This document shows positions 7,116 through 15,576 of a stretch of DNA of 39,532 nucleotides, piece by piece. The DNA is taken from assembly GCA_018335875.1 (NCBI GenBank), contig JAGXRN010000036.1, positions 1-39,532 of the forward strand, read 5' to 3'. How positions within the stretch are numbered: position 1 is the stretch's first letter; each line of letters opens with the position of its first letter. The position numbers and the translations under genes were made by a program. The DNA comes from Dethiobacter sp. (GTDB lineage Bacteria; Bacillota; Dethiobacteria; Dethiobacterales; Dethiobacteraceae). Under the pieces are notes generated by a model that saw only the letters and a program-made list of their open reading frames with translations, was not told where the DNA came from and did not search any database.

Positions 7116-7778
7116 TCAGTTGGCCAGAGCTTGCATTTTCTGTGACACCAGGTTTGTATTCTTTTTTATAAGGTGTACAAGCAAGTATACTACCGGCGTG
7201 TCAAGTCCGGCTATCGCCAGCTTGATGATATACTGACCCATAATCATAGTCAGCAGGGGCGCCCCCGTACCGTAGAAGGCAAGAGTAATAAAAATCACTG
7301 TATCCAGCAATTGTGAAGTGCCTGTCGACAGATTGTTACGTACCCAAAGGTGCTTGCCACGAGTAGCTTTTTTCCAGAAACCAAAGGCCCAGATGTCGTG
7401 GTGCTGGCTTATTATGTAGGCAGCGAGGCTGGCAAAGACAATCCGAAGATTGCTGCCTAGAATAAGGCTGTAAGATTCCTGGTTTGGCCAAAAAGGTGCT
7501 GCAGGCATCGCAATGGCTACCCTGATAAATATTGCAGAAATAATTGTTACGAGGAAACCCACATTAACAATGAATTTAGTACGTTCTTTTCCCCAAAGCT
7601 CAGTGATAGTGTCTGTTAAGACAAAAGTAAGAGAGTAACAAATCACAGCCGCCGGTCCAACTAATCCAGCCACCGTAATAATCTTGCTAGCAATAATATT
7701 GCTAACAACCAGCAGTACAACGAAAGTACACCCAAGCAACAGAAAAATCTTTTCTTCACGGGATAATGTTTTATCCAT
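7116..7778 (-). CDS. yhhQ: Queuosine precursor transporter, YhhQ/VUT family
   Basis: This 220-aa membrane protein has about six hydrophobic segments (residues ~12-32, 36-55, 68-88, 106-125, 152-172, 180-202). Family-typical motifs include VVLLVVSNIIASKI near the first helix, LTFVLTDTITELWGKER between helices two and three, and FRVAIAMP-like and QLLDTVIF segments later. YhhQ/VUT proteins import preQ0 and preQ1 across the cytoplasmic membrane. AAGGAGG lies 6 bases before the ATG. It sits between the TGT-like gene and queC, so salvage and synthesis of the modification base are co-transcribed. Unusual for a Dpd locus as far as I recall, though a tRNA queuosine role cannot be excluded. Confidence 0.9.
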   Translation of the reverse strand: MDKTLSREEKIFLLLGCTFVVLLVVSNIIASKIITVAGLVGPAAVICYSLTFVLTDTITELWGKERTKFIVNVGFLVTIISAIFIRVAIAMPAAPFWPNQESYSLILGSNLRIVFASLAAYIISQHHDIWAFGFWKKATRGKHLWVRNNLSTGTSQLLDTVIFITLAFYGTGAPLLTMIMGQYIIKLAIAGLDTPVVYLLVHLIKKNTNLVSQKMQALAN

Positions 7779-7790
7779 GTCCTGCCCTCC

Positions 7791-9974
7791 TTAAATAATC
7801 TGGTTGTTGTCTCCCGACACGGCGAGTCTATACTGCCTGTTAAAAATATAGGTATTGTGGAAACCACGTCTCCGGTTGCGGTTATTGCCCCTGAAGATAA
7901 TAACCTCGATACCTATTTCCCGGCAGATGGTACAGTCGCATTTTTCCCAGGGCCGTTTTTCCAAGACTTCACGGTAAAGCTCTTTGTGATGACCAAGTTG
8001 CAGTTCACTCTTTGCCTTTTTCCTCCGCAGTTTTTCTATCTCTTCCGCCAGGATAGCAGACTTTTTTTCTGAAATCAGCTTATTTTCAAGCCTGATGAAA
8101 CGAGCATCATTGTGATTCTTCTCGTATGTTGCCACAGCGTGTAATGCATCTGCTATATCTGTTTGTCTCTTACCGTAGATTCTCACCGCAGCCAATGCAG
8201 CCTGCTCAAGTTCCGCGAGTTCTCGTACAAGTGAATCGGGCAAATACTTAGGATTGACAAAAGGTATGCGAATCGCGGCGTATTTCTTATACCCATTGCT
8301 ACTGAATTCGCTGTCCTCGATGCGCTCCATGGAGTAATAATTACTTCTGGCCGAAAGCCAGGCCTGCCTAAGCGGGCCCGCCGAATCAAAAGAGGTAGCT
8401 CCCAACTGGTGGAAGGACCTGATTCCTTCTGTTCTGGTGATACCAAACAAATGGACGTCGATATATTCAGGGAGAACTGGGGCCACCGTCCGCATAATCT
8501 CGTATATCTGACGTGAAGTCTTCGGTATCAGGGAACCAAGTGCTATGTAGTCGTAGCCATGGTCAATCAACTTCTTCACCGAAGCACGGTAAGAGGGCGG
8601 GTCCCACCCTTGGGCTACCCCGATTGGCTTAAATGAGTACTTGCCAGCACGGTAGAGATTGATAAACTCTTCGGCATTCCTTTGGGTCATTTCATAGCGT
8701 TTACGTTTAATTATCGGATCCCGCTGGAAATCTCCCACAATCAAGTGGTCTATGGAAACGCCAAAGTTAAACCCCAGCGTCTCGTAACTTTCCAGTACCT
8801 CAGCAGTGGTGAAAGGAGGCTCTTCCATGGCAATGTAGTTAAATGCGCCGCAGTCGGCCATTACCGGACGATCCTCAGAAAAACGCAAAAATCTGTGAAT
8901 GCCGTCCTGACCGATTTGCTCCTTTTTCCCGTTGTCAAGGACGGCCAGTGAAACAAGGATGCCATCGTAGTTGGGCGTGGGGAAAATTTCGTGGGCATAC
9001 TGGTCATGCTCATACGGAGTTTTCTCTCCGCGCATGTGCAGGTCACCAGAGAAATCGTAGTCCGGATCCACGCGGTCATTCCATTCTGGCATAAAAAATC
9101 TAATCTGCTTACCTGCTCTATAATTGTCTGCCAGATATTTTTCCTTAATTATGAACCCGGCGAATTTACGTCTGTACTGCTCGGCCGTCTGCCTTGCACC
9201 AGCTAGTATTTCTTCGCAGGAAGGTATCTCGGCCTCATTGAATAGGTTGAGACACTGCTCCCTGACTTCTTTCCTATGCCTATACAACAGACAATGCAGG
9301 TACTCCGGGTCGCTAAAGACCCTGCTAAGTACATCCGGATCTTTTACCGCCTCCATGCAAAACAGTTTAAAGAGGCGCCCTTTTAGCGAAACCAAAGCAC
9401 TGCCAAAGGAAGTTGCATCGGCCGGTGCAGTACCTACCACCAGGTAGTTTTCCAGGTCCGGAATCAGTTCTGCACAGGACCAACCGGTGATAAAGACCAG
9501 CTTCTGTCTTTCTTCTGTCACCACCGGTAATGACAGCGCCCTCAGATAACTGTCACCAAGTAAAAAAAATACTAGGTCATAATCGACCAGAATCTGCTCC
9601 AGCTTCTCTTTTACTTCAAGCTGGAGTGCCCACTCCGTTATTTCACTGCTTTTCATCTCGCTGAAGGAGACATTGTAAGGCGCGATGCGTTCCTCTTCGT
9701 CAAGCAATCCATAGCCGGCTGAAAGGATTTTCAGGTCAATACACCCGTGCCCATACATAGTCCTCAGCAGGTCAAGGCCCTCGCGTAAAAAGCAATGCTG
9801 CCTGCCGGTATACATTTGTACTGCAGGGAGCATAAACCCCGATAACTCTTGTTCCTTTAACCGCAGTCTCTCACGGTCCCTGAAGTCATCCAGCAGCAAC
9901 ATACCCGGGGGATTATGAGCTTTTTTACCAGTGCAAGAAGAGATAACCAAAATTTTATATGGCAGACCAGGCAT
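7791..9974 (-). CDS. Large TGT-like transglycosylase with N-terminal DUF6884-type domain (DpdA-like)
   Basis: The C-terminal two thirds are a tRNA-guanine-transglycosylase-like barrel: VMADCGAFNYI near residue 374 (position of the substrate-binding Asp), GVSIDHLIVGD near 409 (Asp matching the nucleophile region), PIGVAQGW, ALGSLIPK, HLFGITR and SFDSAGP. A zinc motif CDCTIC (C679, C681, C684) with a later His (~706) closes the domain as in TGT. Residues 1-~180 form a separate alpha/beta domain (ILVISSCTGKKA, YTGRQH, ILSAGYGLL, PYN) resembling DUF6884/YaaA-type proteins. The ATG at 9974 is chosen because GGGGGAT precedes it; an ATG 15 bases upstream has no ribosome binding site. It lies between the XRE gene and the transporter. 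It probably inserts a 7-deazaguanine into nucleic acid; whether DNA or tRNA is unproven. Confidence 0.8.
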   Translation of the reverse strand: MPGLPYKILVISSCTGKKAHNPPGMLLLDDFRDRERLRLKEQELSGFMLPAVQMYTGRQHCFLREGLDLLRTMYGHGCIDLKILSAGYGLLDEEERIAPYNVSFSEMKSSEITEWALQLEVKEKLEQILVDYDLVFFLLGDSYLRALSLPVVTEERQKLVFITGWSCAELIPDLENYLVVGTAPADATSFGSALVSLKGRLFKLFCMEAVKDPDVLSRVFSDPEYLHCLLYRHRKEVREQCLNLFNEAEIPSCEEILAGARQTAEQYRRKFAGFIIKEKYLADNYRAGKQIRFFMPEWNDRVDPDYDFSGDLHMRGEKTPYEHDQYAHEIFPTPNYDGILVSLAVLDNGKKEQIGQDGIHRFLRFSEDRPVMADCGAFNYIAMEEPPFTTAEVLESYETLGFNFGVSIDHLIVGDFQRDPIIKRKRYEMTQRNAEEFINLYRAGKYSFKPIGVAQGWDPPSYRASVKKLIDHGYDYIALGSLIPKTSRQIYEIMRTVAPVLPEYIDVHLFGITRTEGIRSFHQLGATSFDSAGPLRQAWLSARSNYYSMERIEDSEFSSNGYKKYAAIRIPFVNPKYLPDSLVRELAELEQAALAAVRIYGKRQTDIADALHAVATYEKNHNDARFIRLENKLISEKKSAILAEEIEKLRRKKAKSELQLGHHKELYREVLEKRPWEKCDCTICREIGIEVIIFRGNNRNRRRGFHNTYIFNRQYRLAVSGDNNQII

Positions 9975-10023
9975 GTTGTATCCCCCCATAACTGCTTACT
10001 TCTAGTTCGACAAATTTTCCGCA

Positions 10024-10437
10024 TTACCTTCTTCTTCTTTTGCTGTTTTTATCCCCCAATGCTTCCATGACAAGCCAAAGATAGTAATAATCCTCGGGGT
10101 GCTCAAACGCTATTCCATGCCCCGAAAAGTCTTTATAAACGGAGATTACCGACTCAGGTATTGTCGGATACCTGCCTTCGGTCTCGGTCAGAACAGCAGG
10201 CAGATCACTCTCCCCGGTCTTTGCACCAAGCAGTTCTGTAGCTTTTACGCCAAGTTCCTGCGCTATTTTTTCCACTGTCTCAAAAGTTACATTACGCTTA
10301 CCGTTTTCGATATCACTGATACTGGAACTACCCATGCCTACCCGGTTTGCCAACTTTTTTTGTGATAATCCCCTGAATTCTCTTAATTCACGAACCCGCA
10401 CTGCCAGCAGTTTTTTTAATTCTCCAGTCATTGTCAT
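10024..10437 (-). CDS. XRE-family HTH transcriptional regulator
   Basis: The N-terminal ~65 residues are a Cro/CI-type helix-turn-helix: VRELREFRGLSQKKLANRVGM followed by SSSISDIENGKRNVTFETVEKIAQELGV. The C-terminal half (~70 aa, ending in KRRRR) is a specific extension with an aromatic EDYYYLWLV segment of unknown role. It lies within the modification operon, 7 bases after the ATPase stop and 49 bases before the TGT-like gene. It is a natural candidate to bind the 20-bp palindrome at 14616-14635 and time modification against restriction, as control proteins do in restriction-modification systems; that link is inference. The start could be the GTG at 10440, ATG 10437 or ATG 10431. Confidence 0.88.
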   Translation of the reverse strand: MTMTGELKKLLAVRVRELREFRGLSQKKLANRVGMGSSSISDIENGKRNVTFETVEKIAQELGVKATELLGAKTGESDLPAVLTETEGRYPTIPESVISVYKDFSGHGIAFEHPEDYYYLWLVMEALGDKNSKRRRR

Positions 10438-10444
10438 CACCCGT

Positions 10445-13400
10445 CTATGCTTTTATAATTATTTCGCATTCCATATTTTCCGCCAGATGGGGCGCTTTAC
10501 TGGACAACTCCGCTAAAAGCCAGTAATCATCTACTCTAAGCCGTACTCTGCTTTGTCCAAACAGATCGGTCATCATTTTCACCGCGGGCGCGCTTAAATA
10601 ACCGGTCAGTGTGTCAAGGTTCTGTCCGTACTTTTTTCGCCTTTTTTCCAACCGCGCTGCCAGTTCGGGATAATTATGGTACCTATCCTTGCCAGCCAGG
10701 ATAAGCGTCCTGATTAATGTTTTATCCCCCCACAGGTAGGTTCTCTGGCCGGCAGTCAAGCCAAGGGATGACCTGATTTGGTTGGCCAAAACCCTGCAGA
10801 CAGACTTTTTGAGTTTTCGCATTCGCTCTTTGTTTAGGCGGATAAACGCTTCCCTCACTGCCTCGCGGTCTACAGCAAATTCGCCCCTGTCCTTAATAAA
10901 GTGGACTTCATCCAGATAAGATCTGGCCAACTGGTGGACCTGTACCAACCCCAACTGTTCCTGCTGACCAAAAGGCAGGTAGCTTTGCAGATTGTCAAGA
11001 AAAAAAGCAAAGTCCTCTATGGCCGCAAGGTAGTCCGGTGCCATACACTCCCGCACCTGATTAAATAGATTAATCTTGTCAATCATCAGCGCTGATTTTC
11101 CGGCAAAATCTTCGGCCAGTGACAAGAGACTTCTGATGTCCGGGCAACCCCGGTACTCTTGTTCTGTCGCTGCCTCTGTCAGGCCGGGGAATACTTCCCG
11201 AAAAGACCGGCAAAGCGTACCATATTCTGTGCAAATCAGCAAAAGCTGCTCTTTTAAACTGCTCAGCCACAGGTAGCACGGGTCTTTAGCGTATCTCGCT
11301 ATAAACGCAATGTTTTCCGGAAACTCCGGGTTGGCCGGAACCGGAGTCTGTACGTCAACGAGGGGAGGACGCGCCAGGGTGGCTATCTTGCCCAGTTTGA
11401 CGTAGGCAGTCTCAACTCTCTCAACTTGTTTACTGATATCTGCCATCTCATTCTCATCGAGCGAACTGAGGTTCTTCAGCTCTAAAAGAATTGTCTCACA
11501 GTCCTCCCGGAAGCGGTCATCTGAAATCACGGCCAACCAGCTTCTGACGGCGACCACAATATCGGCTAGCACTTCTCGTAGGGAGGAGTTGCCTACCCTG
11601 TATTCAGTAGGCACCCTCTCCGGTTCAAGGGCAGCCACTGCTTCAAATACATCCATCACTTCCGGGTACTTGGCAATTAGCTCATTTAGCAGGAAGGCAT
11701 CATAGAAATTCTCCCTGAGCTGAAACCAATCTTTGAAATAGTCAGAGATAAATCCCGCTAACCAATCCGCAAGCGGTACGACTTTCCTGTCCCAAGGGGA
11801 AGGTACTTCCCGCAACGTGCAGCGCTTATAGTTTTTATCAATAAGCAGGGGATAGCTATCAAAGGGGAAGACATGAAAGGCAAACACATAGAGCAAAAAA
11901 GCTAACTCTCCGCATCCCAGGCTAAGGCTCTCCTCCAACTCGGCACGCCACCCGGTCACCACCCTACCGGACTCGGCAATCATGCGGCTTATCTCGCACT
12001 TTGACCAGAGCCGGTCAAGCGCCGCCTGCTGCGCATCGCCACCCTGCTCTCTCAGGCCAAGCAGGTGAAAAGCATCAGGACCCAATGACCTGCTGACATT
12101 AATGCCACTGTAGCTGTCCACCGCCTGCAGCACCAGGGGAAAGCGGCAGCCTTCTGTGATGGTATCGCACCGGATTGAACCCTGGGGACGGGATGTATAC
12201 GGCCGAACCAGGCCGGTCTTTGGCAAAAACTCCCGTAAAAAAGAGTTGCAGGACAGGCGAAAAGCCTTTAGCAGTTCCTTATTCACCTCCCTGTTTTCCA
12301 GCCAGTCCCGAACCGCTGCTAATTCAGGTCGCGGCCCGGCGGTAACCGGCAGGACCAGATCCATTGGTAGAGCCGTTTCACCAAAACCAAGGTTAGTTAT
12401 ATTCAGGCAATTTTTCTTCTTTCTTTTATAGCCTAAAACCGTAAAGAACAAATCCGGGACTACCAATTCTCCCTCTGCTTCCGCCGGCAGGTAGGCTTCG
12501 ACCAGAACTTTTTGGGTTAGATCTTCTATATCAGTGTTTTTTTCCCTGGTAACGCGTTCAGACAGGAAGGTTGCCGCCTCTCCCGCCATTATGGCCGACA
12601 GGTACTCGGATACTGTGACGACTATATGCCGGGACTGCCCTTTTCCCTTAAACAGGTTGTCAAACATTCTTCTCACAAGAGAAGAGTTCAACGGGGTCAG
12701 GATTACATCTTCTTCGTGTCCCCATTGCAGGCTTGCACATTTGGTGAAACTGTCACACTGCCTGCCGCAGTCAAACCCGTTTACCCTTTTGAATTCTGCC
12801 AGATAGCGTCCGATATAGCCTGCCACTGATTCGTTGTCAATAGTATAGGACTCGTGCCCGAACTCATCGGTTAGCCATAGCTTGTGGATACGGTCATCAA
12901 AGGTGTCCAGATGGTTGATGCGCCCCAATAGTTCCCTACCCCGCTTACTGGACTCAAATGAAGCGGGGGTCAGGCCGATGACGATGTCCCAGTTCCCTTC
13001 TTCCAGAGTTATAAAAAAGTCAAGCAGATCGGAGGAATATATGGTCATTGACTGCACCAGGTCGTCTACAAAAAGTACCGGCCTCTGCCCCGTCTCCTGC
13101 CATATCTTCTCTCCCACCGTTTTCAAAGCCCCGATAAAACTGTGCCCGCCCAGCACTTCCGCATCAAACTTCTCAACCAACCGTTTCCTGAACTGCTCGT
13201 ATTCTAGGTCAAAGTCTATGGCACAGTCCTTTTTTATTTCTTCCCACTCCTCCAGCGATAAAAGCTCAACTTTCCCCTCAGTACCGCACACGCCTTCCAG
13301 GAAACTGCGTCGCAGGTTGTTCTCCACCAGCGGGCGCAGCTTGTAACTGATTGGAATAATCTCCTCATCGCTGTTGAGCATGGCGTTTAAGGCGTTCCAC

Positions 13401-13846
13401 ACCAGAGTGTTGGCCAGAGCCACCGGTTTCTTCCTTAAGGCATCCCACTTGAGCATGATACTCCTATCCAGGGAGTTGCCAGCACCTTTAATCAGCTTTT
13501 CAAGGATTAGCACAGGATCAAGTTCAGTGCGGGAAATACGGAAAACGCTTTTCCCGCTATTTTCCGCCCTAAGATAAAACTCAAGCCAGCGGATTGACTC
13601 CGACTTGCCTGAACCGGCTGCGCCAAATAGGATAAAAACCCTGTTACCACCCTGGCCTGTGCTTTCTTTGAGTCGCCCCAGGATATCCTGCTCAGACCAG
13701 GTCTCAACCAAAGTGTGTCCGCGGTATCTTCTGAAAGTAAGCGGGAAATGGGTACGCAAAAACAGTTCTTCGCCCAGAAGATACCTCTGGTCCGCCGTCG
13801 GTGCAAATATTTTAAGTCCCCTTTTTTTCAGGCACGGAATTTGCAC
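10445..13846 (-). CDS. DpdH-like P-loop ATPase, 1133 aa (second copy)
   Basis: A STAND/AAA-like NTPase at the N-terminus: Walker A GAAGSGKS at residues 75-82, followed by ESIRWLEFYL, and Walker B PVLFVDD at 256-262. The segment GSGKS-x2-IRWL recurs in the 1027-aa DpdH at 23475-26558, and the order small-protein-then-ATPase is the same, so the two are probably distant paralogues. A Cys cluster (CGRQCDSFTKC) lies near residues 355-370. The remainder is long, mostly helical and unassigned. GTG start at 13846 with GGGGGGAT 6 bases upstream, overlapping the preceding gene by 35 bases. It likely powers a DNA-sensing or remodelling complex for the modification or restriction arm. Confidence 0.7.
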   Translation of the reverse strand: MQIPCLKKRGLKIFAPTADQRYLLGEELFLRTHFPLTFRRYRGHTLVETWSEQDILGRLKESTGQGGNRVFILFGAAGSGKSESIRWLEFYLRAENSGKSVFRISRTELDPVLILEKLIKGAGNSLDRSIMLKWDALRKKPVALANTLVWNALNAMLNSDEEIIPISYKLRPLVENNLRRSFLEGVCGTEGKVELLSLEEWEEIKKDCAIDFDLEYEQFRKRLVEKFDAEVLGGHSFIGALKTVGEKIWQETGQRPVLFVDDLVQSMTIYSSDLLDFFITLEEGNWDIVIGLTPASFESSKRGRELLGRINHLDTFDDRIHKLWLTDEFGHESYTIDNESVAGYIGRYLAEFKRVNGFDCGRQCDSFTKCASLQWGHEEDVILTPLNSSLVRRMFDNLFKGKGQSRHIVVTVSEYLSAIMAGEAATFLSERVTREKNTDIEDLTQKVLVEAYLPAEAEGELVVPDLFFTVLGYKRKKKNCLNITNLGFGETALPMDLVLPVTAGPRPELAAVRDWLENREVNKELLKAFRLSCNSFLREFLPKTGLVRPYTSRPQGSIRCDTITEGCRFPLVLQAVDSYSGINVSRSLGPDAFHLLGLREQGGDAQQAALDRLWSKCEISRMIAESGRVVTGWRAELEESLSLGCGELAFLLYVFAFHVFPFDSYPLLIDKNYKRCTLREVPSPWDRKVVPLADWLAGFISDYFKDWFQLRENFYDAFLLNELIAKYPEVMDVFEAVAALEPERVPTEYRVGNSSLREVLADIVVAVRSWLAVISDDRFREDCETILLELKNLSSLDENEMADISKQVERVETAYVKLGKIATLARPPLVDVQTPVPANPEFPENIAFIARYAKDPCYLWLSSLKEQLLLICTEYGTLCRSFREVFPGLTEAATEQEYRGCPDIRSLLSLAEDFAGKSALMIDKINLFNQVRECMAPDYLAAIEDFAFFLDNLQSYLPFGQQEQLGLVQVHQLARSYLDEVHFIKDRGEFAVDREAVREAFIRLNKERMRKLKKSVCRVLANQIRSSLGLTAGQRTYLWGDKTLIRTLILAGKDRYHNYPELAARLEKRRKKYGQNLDTLTGYLSAPAVKMMTDLFGQSRVRLRVDDYWLLAELSSKAPHLAENMECEIIIKA

Positions 13847-14582
13847 CAGTATCCCCCCTGACTAGCCACTTGACCTTTCTTTTGCCCATATATCCCTTAT
13901 AAGGCAAGTCCTGTTTAGGCATCAAGTGTATCTTCCCTGTCGCCTCAAGTTGCTCCAGTGGCAGCGCCACGGCGGAGGCAATCTCCCCCTTAATCGTAGC
14001 CCACGGCAAATAACGGTTAAGGTGACCTTCCAGAAAAAGCTGCAGCGGACCTTCATTATCGTCCCACTCGCCGATTATCCGTTCCAGCAATCCTGCATCA
14101 TACTGCACAGCCAGGCCGCCAAAGCCCCTAAGCCCCAAACCCAGGTATTCCACTACACGTCGCCAGGCATTAACCTTTTCCTCACTGCAGGGGCCTGGCA
14201 GATCAAGGCTGTTAATCAGCCTGTGCAAGCCATTGTGAAATGAAGTATCCGGTTTTATGTAGAGGATATCAACAAGGCCGAGAAAATAAGGGTCTAGTCC
14301 GTTCTTCTTTTTAACCGCTCGCAGATGTCTGAGCAGGGTGGTCTTGAAGCCTGTAGAATCGAGGCCCCTGTAGCGGCCGCGGTAGAGGTTTCTTTTCCGT
14401 GTAATAACACCGGCAGTACCAAGAAATGAAAGAGCGTCCTCCAGGTTGGCAGCGGATGACCTCCCACCGGTGACCATGCCGCCAAAAGCATCTGCCAATT
14501 CGATTCGCCCCGCCGGGCCAAAACGCTCCAGCCAGAAATAGACCGACTCCAGTTCTGGCCCATAGATTGTTTTGAACAGCAA
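13812..14582 (-). CDS. DpdG-like protein, 256 aa (second copy)
   Basis: A helical protein with winged-helix character at the N-terminus (LEDALSFLGTAGVITRKRNLYRG). A central VNAWRRVVEYLGLGLRG segment matches the pattern NITAWRTWAAFLGYGFTH in the 281-aa DpdG at 26555-27400, and both end with a short helix then GKIHL or KKIEL. Both genes directly precede and overlap a large ATPase. First gene of the minus-strand operon; TTG start at 14582, about 10 bases after AAGGGG. It is probably the adaptor of the ATPase encoded downstream. Homology is judged by eye from short motifs, so the family name is tentative. Confidence 0.6.
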   Translation of the reverse strand: MLFKTIYGPELESVYFWLERFGPAGRIELADAFGGMVTGGRSSAANLEDALSFLGTAGVITRKRNLYRGRYRGLDSTGFKTTLLRHLRAVKKKNGLDPYFLGLVDILYIKPDTSFHNGLHRLINSLDLPGPCSEEKVNAWRRVVEYLGLGLRGFGGLAVQYDAGLLERIIGEWDDNEGPLQLFLEGHLNRYLPWATIKGEIASAVALPLEQLEATGKIHLMPKQDLPYKGYMGKRKVKWLVRGDTGANSVPEKKGT

Positions 14583-14605
14583 CGGTCTGCACCCCTTCTC
14601 ATATA

Positions 14606-14645
14606 TTGTAATTTATGTTATAATATATTATAACAACTATTGCAA
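14606..14645. promoter_or_regulatory. Symmetrical divergent promoters over a 20-bp palindrome
   Basis: A perfect palindrome spans 14616-14635 (half site TGTTATAATA). For dpdA (+): TTGTAA 14606-14611, 17-base spacer, TATAAC 14629-14634. For the modification operon (-): TTGCAA 14645-14640, 17-base spacer, TATAAC 14622-14617. Each -10 box is one arm of the palindrome, so the promoters overlap face-to-face and one dimeric repressor could shut both. An RBS (AAGAGG) precedes the dpdA ATG at 14665. Confidence 0.7.
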
Positions 14646-14664
14646 ATAAAGGGAAGAGGTAAGT

Positions 14665-15576
14665 ATGATTTTTTTTATCTCCTGGTCGCACAGTGATCCT
14701 GTTTACTCTGATTACTATGAAGCCTGCAACATGCTTATCAGTCCGGCAGGAGTCTCCTCCGGATTTAAACTAGGTGCCTGGGATAAACAACCAGACCGTG
14801 TCATGCTGGACAGCGGTGCCTATTATTACTTGACATCAACCGGTCCCCCTGTAACCCAAAGTTCCGTATTCAGGAAACAATTGCGTATGTTCCGAGGTGT
14901 TCGCTCCAAGACCATATTCTGCCATCTCGACCACCCCATCAGTCCCAGGGATTCGAGCCAGGTCTCCGCTTTTCTGGCGGTGGAAAGGACTTTGGGCAAC
15001 GCCTGCGAATTTATGGAACTCTACCGCCGCCACAATTTGCACAAAAACCCCCTGCTTCAGCCACTGGCCGTTATACAGGGGGTTGATGCCGACTCTATCA
15101 GGTTCTGCGCTGGAGAACTGGAAAAAATGGGGTTTGAATTGTTCGGCCTCGGGTCGCTGGCACCACTCTACAACCCTGCCGAAATCATGGAACGGATAAA
15201 AGTTGCCGCTCAGGTAGTGGGCGGGGAAAATCTCCACATCTTTGGTATCAGCAGACTTGACGTCATAAGTCAGCTAAAAAAATACCGTATCCGTTCCCTC
15301 GACTCCACCAGGCCAATAAAGGCCGCCATCCATAATGCCGTCTTCTACAGCAACCCTTTCCGCACCTACGGTATCGATGGTTCAAGAAACGCCGATAGAT
15401 ACCCTGCAACGCTAAAAGAGCCCCTGCCTTGCCCTTGTCCGACCTGCAGAGAAAAAACTTCCCTTCTCCTTGAAACTGGCAGCAAAAAATCTACCAACGC
15501 GCGTGCGCTGCATAATTACTACCACTTGGTACGGCATCTTACACAGTCGCCGCCCATTCCTCGAACGCCTCAATAA
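14665..15576 (+). CDS. dpdA: DpdA, DNA 7-deazaguanine transglycosylase (303 aa)
   Basis: A compact TGT-superfamily protein: VMLDSGAYYYL near residue 49, CHLDHPIS (H87, D89), PLAVIQGV (134-140), LFGLGSLAPLY (159-169), HIFGISRLDV (191-200), RSLDSTRPI (210-218) and a zinc site CPCPTC (C256, C258, C261) with a His in ALHNYYH (281-287). It is shorter than tRNA TGT, as expected for DpdA enzymes that exchange guanine for preQ0 in DNA. It is the only large plus-strand gene in the cluster, driven by the divergent promoter at 14606-14634. Its 3' end overlaps the convergent dpdD gene by 38 bases. The family call is based on recalled motifs, not on a search. Confidence 0.82.
   Translation: MIFFISWSHSDPVYSDYYEACNMLISPAGVSSGFKLGAWDKQPDRVMLDSGAYYYLTSTGPPVTQSSVFRKQLRMFRGVRSKTIFCHLDHPISPRDSSQVSAFLAVERTLGNACEFMELYRRHNLHKNPLLQPLAVIQGVDADSIRFCAGELEKMGFELFGLGSLAPLYNPAEIMERIKVAAQVVGGENLHIFGISRLDVISQLKKYRIRSLDSTRPIKAAIHNAVFYSNPFRTYGIDGSRNADRYPATLKEPLPCPCPTCREKTSLLLETGSKKSTNARALHNYYHLVRHLTQSPPIPRTPQ

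Noticed and set aside
12882..13346. 154-aa plus-strand ORF inside the ATPase gene
   Set aside because: Ser/Arg-rich antisense shadow of the Walker B region.
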